A stretch of DNA of 64,000 nucleotides from Hyposmocoma kahamanoa (GCF_003589595.1 NW_020653900.1:6432606-6496605); one strand, 5' to 3'. Shown: positions 11,511 to 22,312, counted from the first letter of the stretch. Notes: a model not told the origin generated them from the sequence alone. Program-made: numbers and translations.

Positions 11511-13565
11511 TCATAAAAAAACCAATGCTGAGATGGAATAAGCTACAATTCTAAATTAGAACTTTGAAAAATTGTAATGTGTGACTCTTGCATTAAATGG
11601 AAGGAAATAGAGGAGTCTGACTATTTTTTACTCCAAGATCAATGTCGTGAAGCATCGAAATAAAAACCGGTAAATCACAATTTGATTTGTTCTCCTTTTT
11701 TAATGCTAAACTGTAGTTTTTATACGTTTCTATGAATAATTTATCCAACTTGAACAGCAGCCACTAAATTTTCCTTCAAAATACGATTCAAATGCATGGA
11801 TCTGAACATAATGCGTCAAAGCCACTCAATGAGACTAAACGACATTAGAATTGAAATTTATCGGCTTTATCGGTTTTTGTTCCGAAGCTTTTTGAATGAA
11901 TTGTATTTAATGTTCTTACTTAAATATTAGTCCTATTGAGGAGGTTATTTCTTGCACTAAATTAATGTGATTTATGTTAGCTTCAATGGTGTATGTAACT
12001 TAAAGAACCAGAAGGTGAATAATTTTGAATTTAATTTTTTTTACTTGTAAATATAGCGTGCTATAAAAGATTAATGCAAAAATTAAGTGTAACTGTTTCA
12101 GGTTATTTAGCCTGTATATGAAACCAAAGAAGTTTTACTATTGAAAAGGGCGTGATATCGTGAAAAAAGTTATTAATTTAATATTTTTTTTTATAATTTT
12201 CCATCCATTTGTCTGGTTAGGCTAAGGTTCCACCATACAACCTATTCATATATTAGTATATTTTCTTGTTTTGATGGGAAAAGAACAACTTTGACAAGTT
12301 CGTATATATAGTTTTTTTTATGATAATAAGCGGCAAGTCGAACAAGGAAGGGACAGCTATATGGCAAGCTGTAGTAAATACTGGTATCATGTTAACTTAC
12401 CGTTATAGTAGTTGCAATTTATTTTGTAACACATATATTAGCAGTAATGTACATTGTAATTATTTTAAAGTTCTGTCTGATCAATAGAGAATTATTTATG
12501 AATGTAATCTGTGCACCTAATCATGTTTTAATTGAAAAAAAAAAACGGTATGTAGACAGGTGAAACACGTATGTTCCGCTATTTTTGGCTGTATAGATAA
12601 CGGCACGTGTATTTTTGCCTATGAAAGAGAAATTGAACTATAGAGTCATAGGACACTTGTGGTTTAAGGGTCAAAAATATAGCCCAATATGGCGACTGTA
12701 CAAAAAATGTATGATAAAAGATCTGCTGTGTACGAAACAAAAAATATTACCAAACACAAAGATATCGAATATTTGCGTTTACGATTTCTGATTAAAAAAA
12801 AATGACCTTGAATGAGAAAAACCAATACTAATAAACTGAAAATTATTTATAAAGCACCTCGGATTCTCTAATTTTGCTTTACAAAATATCATATCCCGAA
12901 AAATAACAAACAACAGACTATCTGGGAGACGCAAGGGCTGGCAGTTACCTTACCCAACTTATTAGTATAGCTATACAAAGAGGTACGTCAAAAATGGGAA
13001 TCCTGGGCAGCTAGCCATAGTGACCCAATTTTGTGAATTTAATTTGATTCTAGCTTTAGTTTTTAAGCTTAGTGTAATTTTATACCTTTATTGAAATACA
13101 CTAAATATTATTTGTCTTTTATACCTATCGCTTTCCTTGAGAAATGTTAAACCCTCAATATAAATGCGAAGAAAAACTATCCTATGCATTTAATAATTAA
13201 GTTAAAACTGTTACAAACGAAAGAACTTGCATAATTTCTAAGAAATAAGTTCTTGGTGTAATATTTATGTACATCATGAAATTCTGCTGAAAACTTTGAA
13301 GCTAAGTTTAGTTGAATTCATTTCAAAGATAAATAGTTACTGAAATCAATTTCCTTGTATCAAGACTGTGGTTTTATAAAAGCTGTTAATAGAAAATTAA
13401 TGAAGTAAAACCAAAAAGATTTCAGACTTAGTTTTCATGTCTGTATAACGATGAAATTAGCAAAAAGACAAAAGTAACGAGCGTGCTGTACTTTTACGAA
13501 TCGAAGATGTATAAGATGTTAAAAAAATGAAAAACAGTACAAGAATGACTGAAAGGACGTCGTAC

Positions 13566-13977
13566 CTTCCTCAACTCCTCGGTTAAGCTCCTGTCCAGTC
13601 ATCTTCGGCAGGGATAGCTGAACTGTCCTCGAGTTCGCAAACGACGCAATCCTGTCCCACAGCATCGACGACAACGCCTCATCTTTATCCTCCAAGTTCC
13701 TCGGCAATGTTGCTTCAATGTCGTTCTCACTGATTGGCGAAACTTCAGGGTCTGAAGTCTTCACAATATCAATCCCATCAATAAGGGGTATCGCCTCCAT
13801 CCGCGCGGCTCTGTCAAAGAATAAAATCGCCTTCTTCTTCAAACAAGGAAGAACACCATCCGATCTTTGACAGTCTTCGTAAATCCTCATCAAATACTTG
13901 ACACCCATATCTTCTCTTTGCACACCAGCCTGGATATACCCAATGGCAATGGCAAGTACAACCACCTTGGCGAACAT
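13566..13977 (-). CDS. Osiris family protein (possibly Osi9-like), exon 1
   Basis: Osiris proteins are insect-specific secretory or membrane proteins (DUF1676) linked to cuticle formation. The sequence shows a start codon at 13,977, an N-terminal signal peptide (residues 1-17, MFAKVVVLAIAIGYIQA), two cysteines in a CX8C spacing (C36, C45) within an acidic/basic segment, FFDRAARMEAIPLIDGI (residues 53-69) and a leucine-rich amphipathic stretch before QLSLPKMTGQEL. The exon ends GVEE-G in phase 1 at a GGAAG|GTACGA donor and joins the 4663-4790 exon in frame. About 180 residues are visible. The plus-strand gene at 46,814 is a divergent paralogue. A TATA box lies about 75 bp upstream of the start. 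The Osi9 assignment is tentative; family membership is firm. Confidence 0.92.
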
Positions 13978-14022
13978 TTTTTGAACTTTGACAGATGCGA
14001 CGCGGGTGGAATAATAAAAAAG

Positions 14023-14058
14023 ACTGTTGACGGACCCGCGTGTACGCCACTATTTATA
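14023..14058 (-). promoter_or_regulatory. Core promoter of the minus-strand Osiris gene
   Basis: On the minus strand TATAAATA (14,058-14,051) lies 33 bp upstream of an initiator-like ACAGT whose A is at 14,025. This predicts a 5' UTR of about 48 nt before the ATG at 13,977. The spacing is right for an arthropod TATA/initiator promoter; the exact start site is inferred. Confidence 0.65.
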
Positions 14059-14060
14059 GG

Positions 14061-14589
14061 CTATGTAGTGACTACAAAAAGAGCCGCAGCTCTGAGATCG
14101 GGGGTACAGTCTCTAAAGTTTGTAACACACTTAGTAAACTTCAAACGCTTCTATACAACCTTTCTTAGCGTTTGTGCGAGTTAGTTACCTCTCACCGCTT
14201 GCGTGCTCGGTGTGTCCCAACATTATAATAGTTTTAATGGTGTGAGTGTATTGTTATGAAGAAAATTGTCAGCTATGTATGCGTAGGTCGTGATGAAAAG
14301 GAGTTATAATAAATTAGGGATGGGTGTGTAGAAGTTTAAGATATTTTGATATTCGCAAAGCGTATCGGTGTTAATGAGGACACATTTGGTGCCCTTTGGT
14401 TTCACTTGAGTGAAATTCGAGTCAGTAAGCATTCATATGCTTTACAAAACATTATTAGTACGTTTTATAGAACGAATTCGCTGTCAACAAAATAAAAACA
14501 ATTATTTTATTTTGTTAATATGTAGGGTATTTATTTAAAACAATCTCTTTAGAAGATTTTATTTAGTTGCATCCCCCTTTTCAGTTCTT
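14061..14589. other. Upstream region of the Osiris promoter
   Basis: No repeat was recognised. Any enhancer of the gene could lie here, but I cannot point to a specific site. Confidence 0.35.
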
Positions 14590-14720
14590 GAATTTCTATC
14601 TCTCAGGTTGTCTGGGAAAAATTGCTTCTTACCAATAAGGCCGCTTATTGTACAATAGCTTACACTGTGATACTTACATTACTGTTCTGAATCAATTAAT
14701 GAAATAAATAATTATTTTTT
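14590..14720 (+). mobile_element. LINE 3' end (type 1)
   Basis: CTCAGGTTGTCTGGGAAAAA, then a block containing AAGGCCGCTTATTGTA and a terminal AATGAAATAAATAATT. The same block order (CTGGAAGAAAT, ACGCCGCCTGTTGTA, AAAGAATATTTCATTC) occurs at 54,755. It resembles the 3' UTR of a common lepidopteran non-LTR element. No reverse transcriptase sequence remains. Confidence 0.5.
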
Positions 14721-15009
14721 TTTACTTAACGTCCAATCTGTAAAGCAAACAGGCGATAACAATAACTAATTAACTAAGTAATTTTGACTGGACAAATTTA
14801 AACTGTTTTAGATTAAGTCCAATATAGTATATGAGATTGAAAACACGGTGCAATTCAGTAATAGCAATTAGAATCCCTATTTTGTTTAACAATAATTGTC
14901 TTTTACAGTCTTTTTATTTATTGTCACTAGTTACAGGTTTCTTATCATAGTTGACTTTTTGAATGTATTTTTGAATAATAAAAAGACAAGGTAATAAACT
15001 GAATACTGA

Positions 15010-15145
15010 TGTTCCCGATTCCCGGAAGTACCAATTTGGGAAATGAACTTTTGTGAATTAGTTCTGGTTTGGGTGTTTTGGAAAGTGCCCCAAAGTGAAT
15101 GCTGTACAGGGAATTCCCTAGTTTGAGACCAGGGAATTGGTATGG
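15010..15145 (+). mobile_element. SINE-F fragment
   Basis: CGATTCCCGGAAGTACCAAT, GGGAAATGAACTTTTGTGAA, TTAGTTCTGGTTTGGGTGTT and GGGAATTCCCTAGTTTGAGA appear in the family order. The tRNA-like head is cut off just before the B-box. Confidence 0.65.
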
Positions 15146-15289
15146 TTGTCTGGAGAAAAAAAAGTGAGTAAAATTTTATTTTTAATATTATTAGCCTTTT
15201 TTTAAATTTTATTATTGTCGTAGTTTTTATAATTATATACTATAGCAATTTAATTTTTTATACTGTTGATTTTTACCTCTTGGTTGTAC

Positions 15290-15490
15290 TGTATTTACCT
15301 AATGATAGCCAGTGTGTTGAGGAACACTTAAACCCAAAATACAAGCTTTTGCTTAGTTTGGGATTCGGTTGTTTAAACAATTTATATAAGTAGCACGTAC
15401 AATCAGTGAAATAAGTTTTTTTTTATGTAACATATCTATTGTTTTTAATTTTGCTGTGTGCGTATATGAATGAAATAAATATTATTATTA
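15290..15490 (+). mobile_element. LINE 3' end (type 2)
   Basis: AATACAAGCTTTTGCTTAGT, TTGGGATTCGG and a terminal AATGAAATAAATATTATTAT. A related tail with AAGCTTCGGCTTAGTTTAGG and AAAATAAATTATTATT is at 45,050-45,190. Only the 3' UTR is left. Confidence 0.5.
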
Positions 15491-15644
15491 TTGATTGAAT
15501 TAAAAAAAAAAATTTTTTTCGTTTTGATTTTTGTTTTCAGTTAATGTAAAAAATAGGTGTTTTCAATAATTTTTCGGGTAGTAGGAGTCGAAATTTTTTA
15601 TCTTGCTTAACCGCCCGGTTAGCCAAAAAGTTAGGGAACCTATG

Positions 15645-15792
15645 TCCTGGTTAAGTTACACGTCTGTTCATAGCAGTTGCATAGGGCTAAGCAGAGCTTT
15701 AAATCGTAAGAATCTGAGGGACACTGCCACTGCGCCTGTCACCCTGATACATAAGTTGATAAGTCCCATGTGCCTGTAATTGCACCTAACTT
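15645..15792 (+). repeat. Repeat C, left half only
   Basis: It includes CAGAGCTTTAAATCGTAAGA, GACACTGCCACTGCGCCTGT and AGTCCCATGTGCCTGTAATT, stopping where the right half would begin. This supports the view that the two halves of repeat C separate at a fixed point. Confidence 0.7.
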
Positions 15793-16204
15793 TTTATACA
15801 AACCTATAGTATATCACGTTTTTGAGAAATGCTTTCCTTTCCATTGTCGTGTTATCGATACATTTCCAGTTGTTATTAAACTCTAGAAATAATATCGCCT
15901 AATTATTAACTGCTTTAACTAACTATTAATCATTTTTCCATATGAAACCTCAATAACATGTCATATCCATAATTTATTCCTTCGAAACTCAGCACGCAAT
16001 ATGCGTTGCACCAAGTATTTCTTTAACGTGTAATTTGTGCTACGTTTATATGTTAATAATTAATGTATATTCAAAATATTGTCTACTGAACGCCTCAGAA
16101 ATAGTTACGTGTCTTACGTGTCTCAAATGGTTTGACAGTAATAATGACACAATTTGTACACTATAATAACTTATAAACTACGCCTCTGATTAAAAATTAA
16201 ATTG

Positions 16205-16275
16205 ATGTCCTCGGAGATTTTGGGTTCGATTCCCGGTAGGATCAATTTGTGTGAACTTTTCTAAATTGGTGCTGG
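16205..16275 (+). mobile_element. SINE-F fragment
   Basis: GGGTTCGATTCCCGGTAGGA (a B-box), TCAATTTGTGTGAAC and TTTTCTAAATTGGTGCTGGT. It abuts the SINE-B copy on its right. Confidence 0.65.
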
Positions 16276-16279
16276 TAGA

Positions 16280-16478
16280 GTCGCACACACTCAACATAGC
16301 CTCGCACTAGGGAAACCCTGTGTCGCGGGTACCATGGACAAACACATAGACAAATACAAATTACACCCAAACACACGAGAGAAATAAATGCAGGCCATAC
16401 AAATATTTCTCCCGGCCCGGGAATCGAACCTGGGACCTCTGCGTAGCAGTCCGCCTAACCGTTCGGCTACGGAGGCAG
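16280..16478 (-). mobile_element. SINE-B, near full length
   Basis: On the minus strand it has a tRNA-like head: GCCTCCGTAGCCGAACGGTT, then a B-box GGTTCGATTCCCGGGCCGGG. The body follows (GAGAAATATTTGTATGGCC, TTTGGGTGTAATTTG, GGGTTTCCCTAGTGCGAGGC). A 64-codon open frame inside it is an artefact of the repeat. Confidence 0.85.
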
Positions 16479-16859
16479 TTGACATAATTAAAGGTAGTGG
16501 TGGTAAATTAGTAAAAGAAAAATATTTTATTAATAATTATTTTTTCTTAATTTGTCATTTGTATTAAAGGCAGGGAATTTATTTTCTGTTTGAAAATATA
16601 TTAGGAAACACGTTCTATTATTACCAGCTCTACTTAAAGAACGTTCATAGGCTCAGACAATCTGGGAGAACTGATCTAAATCGAGCATATTTCTTTTAAA
16701 TCAAGTTTCACAGGCTCCATTGTCACGGCTGATTGTTGAAACGTTTGTTTTGTTTGAAATGTAAAAAAAATCCGAAATATCAGTTACATTTTCCTAACCT
16801 AATCATCAAATTAAACGGACAGAGACCGCAGTTCAAATTACACACTTTTGGTGATTTTA

Positions 16860-17025
16860 CAGGCACTTGAGACTTGTCAACTTATGTCTCAGAGTCACGG
16901 ACACATTGGCAGTGCCCCTAAAATTTTTGTGATTTAAAATTCTGAGTGGCAATGCAATTGTTAAGGATAGGTTATTGCTTACCACAAGGTACACAACTTG
17001 TTCGTCCTGTCACTTGATATTATAA
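16860..17025 (-). repeat. Repeat C, left half
   Basis: In minus orientation: GAGACTTGTCAACTTATGTC, GGCAGTGCCCCTAAAAT, GCTTACCACAAGGTACACAA and CTTGTTCGTCCTGTCACTTG. The right half is absent. Confidence 0.7.
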
Positions 17026-17184
17026 AAAAAATTACTTAATTGTGAAAAGCATTACTTAATTTTGAAGTTTATTGAATGTTACGATGCTTTACTACCACGA
17101 TATTTATTTACTTTTTGGGAAATCACGCCTTGCTAGTTTGTTATAATTATTAATACAAACATCGAACACTAAGAAATATTCCTT

Positions 17185-17275
17185 CGGTCCGACTAGATTC
17201 GAACCAGGGTCTTCAAGCGTACCGTATCAGATCTGGCATGCTTGAAGACGCTGGCTCGAATCCAGCCAGATCGAG
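17185..17275. repeat. Fold-back tRNA-like SINE head
   Basis: Two inverted copies, about 38-41 bp each, of a B-box-bearing segment face each other across about 10 bp. The left arm (17,185-17,224) is in minus orientation and contains GATTCGAACCAGGGTCTTCA. The right arm (17,235-17,275) contains TTGAAGACGCTGGCTCGAAT, then CCAGCC. Related single heads are at 40,785-40,920 and 59,310-59,390. Confidence 0.65.
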
Positions 17276-17293
17276 AAAAAATCTTTGTATTAA

Positions 17294-17888
17294 AGTCAAA
17301 GTCAAAGTCAAAGATTATTTATTCCATAGGTAAAATAAATTTACACTTGAAAACGTCACATTTAAGCTACTGCTCGTTCACTACGCTGACCTCCCTGAGA
17401 AGAACGAGCAAGAAACTCTAGGGATTGCTCTTTTCAAATAAACTTAAATGCTATGGAATACACTTTGAATCAAATTTGTGTGGATTCTGGAGCCATGTCG
17501 TCTTTCCATACATCTTTGTCTAACACGTAGTCTTCAATTTTGTAGTATGATTTTTCGATCGAAATATTTTTAATGTAGTTTCTAAACTTAGGAAATGATA
17601 AACTTAATATATGCTCCGGAATCTTATTGTAAAAACGTATACAGTTCCCCATAAAAGAGTAGTTTACCTTGGTTAAACGAAATCGTGGTACCATGAGTTT
17701 GGACTTAGCTCTAAGGTTAATATTATGGATATCTTCTTTCTTATTGAAATTATGTATATTTTTACGGGCATATAAAATATTTGAGTAAATGTACTGTGAT
17801 GCCACAGTCATGATACCAGTCTCCTTAAACTTTTCTCTGAGAGATACCCGAGAGCCTAGACGGTACACAGAACGAATCGCTCGTTTTG
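17294..17888 (-). mobile_element. 5'-truncated LINE (Jockey/CR1-like) with 14-bp target-site duplication
   Basis: This is a non-LTR retrotransposon 3' end read on the minus strand. An open frame from 17,868 to 17,470 gives the C-terminus of its reverse-transcriptase protein: RVSLREKFKETGIMTVASQY, YARKNIHNF, LMVPRFRLTKVN, GNCIRFYNKIPEHI. A 3' UTR and a terminal (TTTGAC)n tail follow at 17,294-17,310. AATCTTTGTATTAA is repeated exactly at 17,280-17,293 and 17,889-17,902. Copies of the same family are at 49,272 and 57,000. The frame is open over 132 codons, so the insertion is fairly young, but the element is dead for lack of its 5' part. Confidence 0.88.
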
Positions 17889-17902
17889 AATCTTTGTATT
17901 AA

Positions 17903-18439
17903 TAATTAAAAGCATTTCTTGTTTCGGTGAAAACAGAAGTTAACTGTGAAAGCTACAGAAGTACCCTGAGTCAACGAGATCTCTATCTTTCAAAATATCT
18001 ATCTAATTAATGATTTATATAACTATTCCTTATCTATTTAATTTGACTTTATCGGACATCCTGAACACATCCTCTTGAACATCTAATTCGCCAGAAAACA
18101 TTTTTTCGTTTATTCGATTGTCGTCGCTGAAATATGGACCTTTTTGTTATATAAACAAGTATGTTTACTGCATATTCTACAGTGAACATTTCGCAACGTC
18201 CAATGATGAACAATACTTTCATGACAGTAGTCTTCAATTTGATAAACGATTGTTTAATGTACTTAACAAGGCACGTGGGCGGTGCGAAGGCGCTTTTATA
18301 ATGAGATTGTGTTGTCGTAAAAACTTTGAACATTTTCTAGTAAGTGTTATTTTTCGTCCTCAAACTTATGTAAAAACTTTCAAAAGGTACGAGAAGTTAT
18401 AAAGGTACCTGCATGAGGATGATATTATAAATATTTATA
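17903..18439. other. Unassigned sequence
   Basis: Two overlapping 94-codon open frames on opposite strands (18,049-18,402) show no domain, signal peptide or splice context. I regard them as chance. Confidence 0.4.
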
Positions 18440-18560
18440 CCTTTCCATAGTTCAACCCTTAGAGGTGGAATATTATCTTCAAATTTAAATGGGGCTAATA
18501 CCGAAGTGTCCAACAAAAAAGAATTATCAAAATCTGTTCACAAATTTTACCGTGTGTATA
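18440..18560 (-). repeat. Repeat D fragment, copy 5
   Basis: In minus orientation: CCCTTAGAGGTGGAATATTA, CTTCAAATTTAAATGG, AAAAAAGAATTATCAAAATC and TGTTCACAAATTTTACCG. Both ends are lost. Confidence 0.65.
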
Positions 18561-18994
18561 TATCATCATCACTGCCAAACACTGAATGAGCACCACGTAC
18601 CTAAAAAAGCCAGGATCTGCAAGATTACGGCGGCCAGCCAGCTTCACGTGCTGCAATCTTGATTGACATCAACGCGAGGATATTTTGGTTGGCCGGTCGC
18701 GGGATGTTTTTATTGGCAAGCTCACTGTCCTTGATATTTGTATTTAACACAAAAGTTTAACGGTCTCGTAAGATATCTTCTTGACTTGATGAGCAGGACG
18801 AAACTTGCTCGTAGTGCTTACGCCCGCCAGTAGGGGGAGCCTTAATGATTGACATATTTAACATTGCAAACGGCGCGAAATTTAAATGTAAACCTTAGAT
18901 GAATATGAAAACCGTACAGTACCATTGGTAAACTTTCTTAAATTGTATCTAAGCTTGAACATTCTGTTTTACATTCTTACATTATTGTACTGTA

Positions 18995-19175
18995 TCGAGT
19001 TCTTAGGTTTTCGCGATTTTAATATATTGGAAACGAAACTATAGTTTTTCGGATCAGAATCGCGTATATTTGTTTTTCAAGCACACCAACGTTTCGGGCC
19101 CTTTGCAGCCATGGGACAAAAAATAAATATATAACATATATTCACAGGTTTCATAAAACGGCGTTTAAGCCCAAA
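18995..19175 (+). repeat. Fold-back element E, copy 2
   Basis: TATCGAGTTCTTAGGTTTTC, then GCGATTTTAATATATTGGAA and TTTTTCGGATC. CACCAACGTTTCGGGCCCTT marks the inner part of the left arm. The right arm is mostly gone. Confidence 0.6.
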
Positions 19176-19214
19176 GATCGGCAACAAACACTTATAGAAA
19201 TTCGTGAAGTCTGC

Positions 19215-19290
19215 TAATTCGTTCTGTAGCTGAGTTGGGAAAGCCGTTAGCCCCTGTCTGGCAAACAGTCGCTGATTCGAATCCAGGGGG
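19215..19290 (+). mobile_element. tRNA-like SINE head fragment
   Basis: CTGTAGCTGAGTTGGGAAAG, then CTGATTCGAATCCAGGG, in A-box/B-box order about 45 bp apart. No acceptor stem pairs across it, so I do not call a tRNA gene. Confidence 0.4.
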
Positions 19291-19317
19291 ATAGAAGGAA
19301 TAGCAGATTTTTTAAGA

Positions 19318-19576
19318 TGTTAAGTCACGGGATGAACAAGTTGTGCGCCTGGTGGTAAACGACTCGCCTATCCGTGACAGTTGCAGTGTCACTCAAAGTT
19401 TTAAATCGCAAAGATCTTAGGAGCGCCACTGCGCCCGTCACCCTATACATAAGTTGAAAAGTCCCATGTGCCTGTGATTTCACCAAAGGTACAAAGTAAT
19501 GCTCACATTACTGCTTAGCGTCAGAAATAAGTGAAGTGGCAGTACTTCCCTGGACGAACTATTACTGTTACTAAAA
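19318..19576 (+). repeat. Repeat C, near full length
   Basis: It carries both halves. Left half: GTCACGGGATGAACAAGTTG, GCGCCTGGTGGTAA, CTCAAAGTTTTAAATCGCAA, ACTGCGCCCGTCACCCT, AGTCCCATGTGCCTGTGATT. Right half: TGCTCACATTACTGCTTAGC, GGCAGTACTTCCCTGGACGA. It serves as the reference copy here. Confidence 0.8.
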
Positions 19577-20189
19577 GTTAGGCGTGAACTAGGTTAGGCG
19601 TGAAAACGGAACAGACAGACAGACAGAGTAACTTTGCATTTATTATAGGTATTAGTTTCAATTTTCAATAAGATATTTTTTTTAAGCACCTATTTTTTAT
19701 TATATTTTATTACTTACGTACCATAGAATTTCAATTTACATTCATTAATTGAATTTGAAACTATAACGTTTTGTAAAAAAAACATGGAAACTTCGATCCA
19801 CAATAGTCTCGTGATGTAATAAAAAGATTCTCTCGGCATTACGTAATTACAAGTAATTCTCTCTTGTCTGAGTACGTATAGAATCGGAAAAGAAAATAAT
19901 TTTCCACAAGATTGGTTTATAAACTGCACTGTACTGTCTGAAAAAACAAAAAAAAACAAGTGTTAGCGAGGAGGCAGCCGGTAAATAACTCATGTTTCGT
20001 ACAGCCTAATGGCGTGGTAAAAACATCAACTACCATTGCATGTGTAGCAATGTAGAACACTTCATCGTGGAATCGTTCTATCATATCCCAAACATAATGA
20101 TATCTAACTTCAATAAAAAAGTACAACATTAAGAACAGTCCCATATCATTCTACAAGTTTTTGTTTATAGTGCTCCTCCCTATCAACCT
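19577..20189. other. Unassigned sequence
   Basis: Nothing was recognised apart from a short CAGACAGACAGACAGA run near 19,612. Confidence 0.35.
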
Positions 20190-20975
20190 CTTGGATTTAT
20201 ATGGGAAGGGCACTATGATTTGTGTGAGCGAGCTCGCACAGAGACCATCTAGGTCAGGTCCTAACCCCGAATCAGTACGTTTGCACGTACTTCATCCGGC
20301 TCTCTGTAAGGCTAGTGCCTTAGGTGAGCCGCCCCGGGTGTAAGTACAGCACCCTCCCTATTTTTCAGATATGTACTGGAGCTAGTAGTAGGCACGCCCA
20401 CTTCCCGTCGCGCTCCGTACGACTTACGGTTGCCACCGCTGAGCCGCCGGCTCTAAGCCGACTACCAAATCTCCTCAGTGGTGGCGGAGCTGTAAGGCAC
20501 CTCACGCTCCCTTCCCAACGCCGAATGAACGGCGTCTCTCCAGTTTCCAGATTCCTACGCGACCCGAGGAACCGGAAGATGTCTAGCTCATCCTCTACTA
20601 GCTCTCCGGGCTAGTGCCGGAGATGTCAAGTGGCAGTGTCCTATGACAATGTCCGGACATAGCCACCGACTTAAAGGGTAAATCACGTGTCCCGTGCGTC
20701 TCCTCGCCTCAGGCTGTCAACTAGACTGCTAGTAAGACGCGCTAGCTGCACGCGGGACGAACGCCCCGGTCATACCCTACCGGAGCAGACGAACGTGTTC
20801 GTCCCTGCAGCTAACCACCAAATCCGGCGAGTCCATACCCAAGTCCGGGTCCGCCAGACACGCCCGTGAAGACGTATAACTGGCGGAGGGCTTGGCCCGG
20901 ACTCCCGACGCACCCTGGTCTTGCCGTCGAACCCGTAGTCTCTCCGGAACACTCTATCTTTCGGGTCGATAGATA
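20190..20975. other. GC-rich island of unknown origin
   Basis: About 0.8 kb stands out by eye as GC-rich against AT-rich flanks. It contains GAGCGAGCTCGCACAGAG, many CpG dinucleotides and several open frames of 60-96 codons on both strands. None of these shows a domain or splice sites. No second copy occurs in the window. A 5' UTR or ORF1 region of a non-LTR element, or a fragment of another mobile element, is more likely than a host gene. Confidence 0.5.
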
Positions 20976-21755
20976 GGGACAACAATATTAAGAACAATAA
21001 TAATTTTTGCCCTTTCCATCAATAAAACAAAAAAACAAATGCTATCGAGGGCTACAGCAGTTTAACATAAAAAATGCTGATGGCCAGCGTTATATTCTAA
21101 CAGACTTAGTCATACTTTACTAGAAAAATTTTACAAGACATAAAACATTCTAAATTACATTCGCATTATTATCCTACATTACTATTCTATATGGTCACAT
21201 TCAAAATTGTTAAAATTATAATTAATTATCCTATATTAATGTTATTTAACTAATGTGATAATTTATATATGGATTGTTTGATAATCAAGTGCTTTAACCT
21301 ATATTTTAATAAGTCGTCTGAAGTAGGTAAGAGGCTACTAGATTTGAATATAACCTGGTTTACAATAATTTTGTATCCGATGTTTTTCTGACCGTTTATA
21401 AAACTGGTAATCGTTATGACCTCCACACTATATCAAAGAGTTAGAGTTTTAAATCTCTGTTTTCCAAAAATACTTCGTCAAAATGTTATCTCATTTTCCA
21501 TCACAACTTGCGTGACCTAACCACAGTTTCCGGTATCATTATGTCATTTCCCCTATTAACCGCAACTGTTTTTACGTTTTTTTACAACTTGCCTAGGCAC
21601 CATACTCGTGTGCATTAAACTTTTATAAGCTGCCAAGCGTTATAAAACCTAGCAGTGATTTTATTATGCCATTACTTACTTAATTACTCTGTATAAGCAC
21701 TAAGAGTCTGTGAAGAGTTGAAGGAAAAGGAAATCATTATAGTGCTTTCTTTTTT
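20976..21755. other. Unassigned AT-rich sequence
   Basis: No coding exon, RNA gene or shared repeat was seen. Confidence 0.35.
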
Positions 21756-22312
21756 ATGATAACAAGTGACGGGACGAACAAGTCGTGCGCCTGGTGGTAA
21801 GCGACATGATACAGCAGGTGCATTAACACTCAGAGCTTTAAATCATAAAAGTCTGAGGGACACAGGTATTGGTGCCTGTCACCCTTTTTTTACGAGTGGA
21901 AATGCTATATGCATACTCACCGAGCCCGAGGAGGCTTAAGGGTTATGTGGGACTAGTCTTGCAGGTGAAAGGCATACCCATCAAAATGTGAATTACACAG
22001 AGAGCTGGTGTTGGTCGGGCGCGAGTTGAGTTATACACACCGAACGCGGGCGCGTGCATCTGTTTCGCGTCCGCGCTCGCTGTATTGCGGCATTCCGCAG
22101 ATTCACCACTACGACACCCCTTGTGCCTTGATAGGCAGAGTGATCTCTGAAACATGAGTCGACAAGTTCCATGTGCCTGTAATTTCACCAGCACCCTTAC
22201 CCTTCAAAACTGGAACGCAACAATGCTCACATTACCTCTTGGCGGCAGACATAGCTAAGGTGGCAGGACTTCCCTAGACGAACTCTCACACAAGGATCTC
22301 TATTGTTACGAA
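21756..22312 (+). repeat. Repeat C interrupted by a 260-bp insertion
   Basis: The left half begins GTGACGGGACGAACAAGTCG and runs to GCCTGTCACCCT. Foreign sequence (about 21,887-22,145) follows. The copy resumes with GAAACATGAGTCGACAAGTT, CATGTGCCTGTAATTTC and the right half (CTTCAAAACTGGAACGCAAC, CTTCCCTAGACGAACTCT). The insert includes CGAGCCCGAGGAGGCTTAAG and a GC-rich stretch, TCGGGCGCGAGTTGAG. No target-site duplication was clear. Confidence 0.65.

Larger units (their letters stand above)
4791..13565 (-). other. 8.8-kb intron of the Osiris gene, filled with repeats
   Basis: Bounded by GT (13,565-13,564) and AG (4792-4791) on the minus strand with phase-1 continuity. It holds three repeat D copies, one fold-back E element, SINE-B and SINE-F fragments, a repeat C fragment and two microsatellites. 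The other stretches (6546-7510, 7671-9731, 10,420-11,357, 11,513-13,565) show no exon or RNA gene that I can recognise. Confidence 0.8.

Noticed and set aside
13867..14184. 105-codon plus-strand frame over the Osiris promoter
   Set aside because: It overlaps the first exon and TATA box of the minus-strand Osiris gene in antisense and has no domain of its own.
17470..17868. 132-codon minus-strand frame as a host gene
   Set aside because: It is the C-terminal part of a non-LTR reverse transcriptase. Flanking target-site duplications and two further copies in the window identify it as a transposon remnant.
20190..20975. rRNA fragment or CpG-island promoter of a host gene
   Set aside because: I recognise no conserved rRNA block. 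Insect genomes do not generally use CpG-island promoters, and no coding exon begins nearby.
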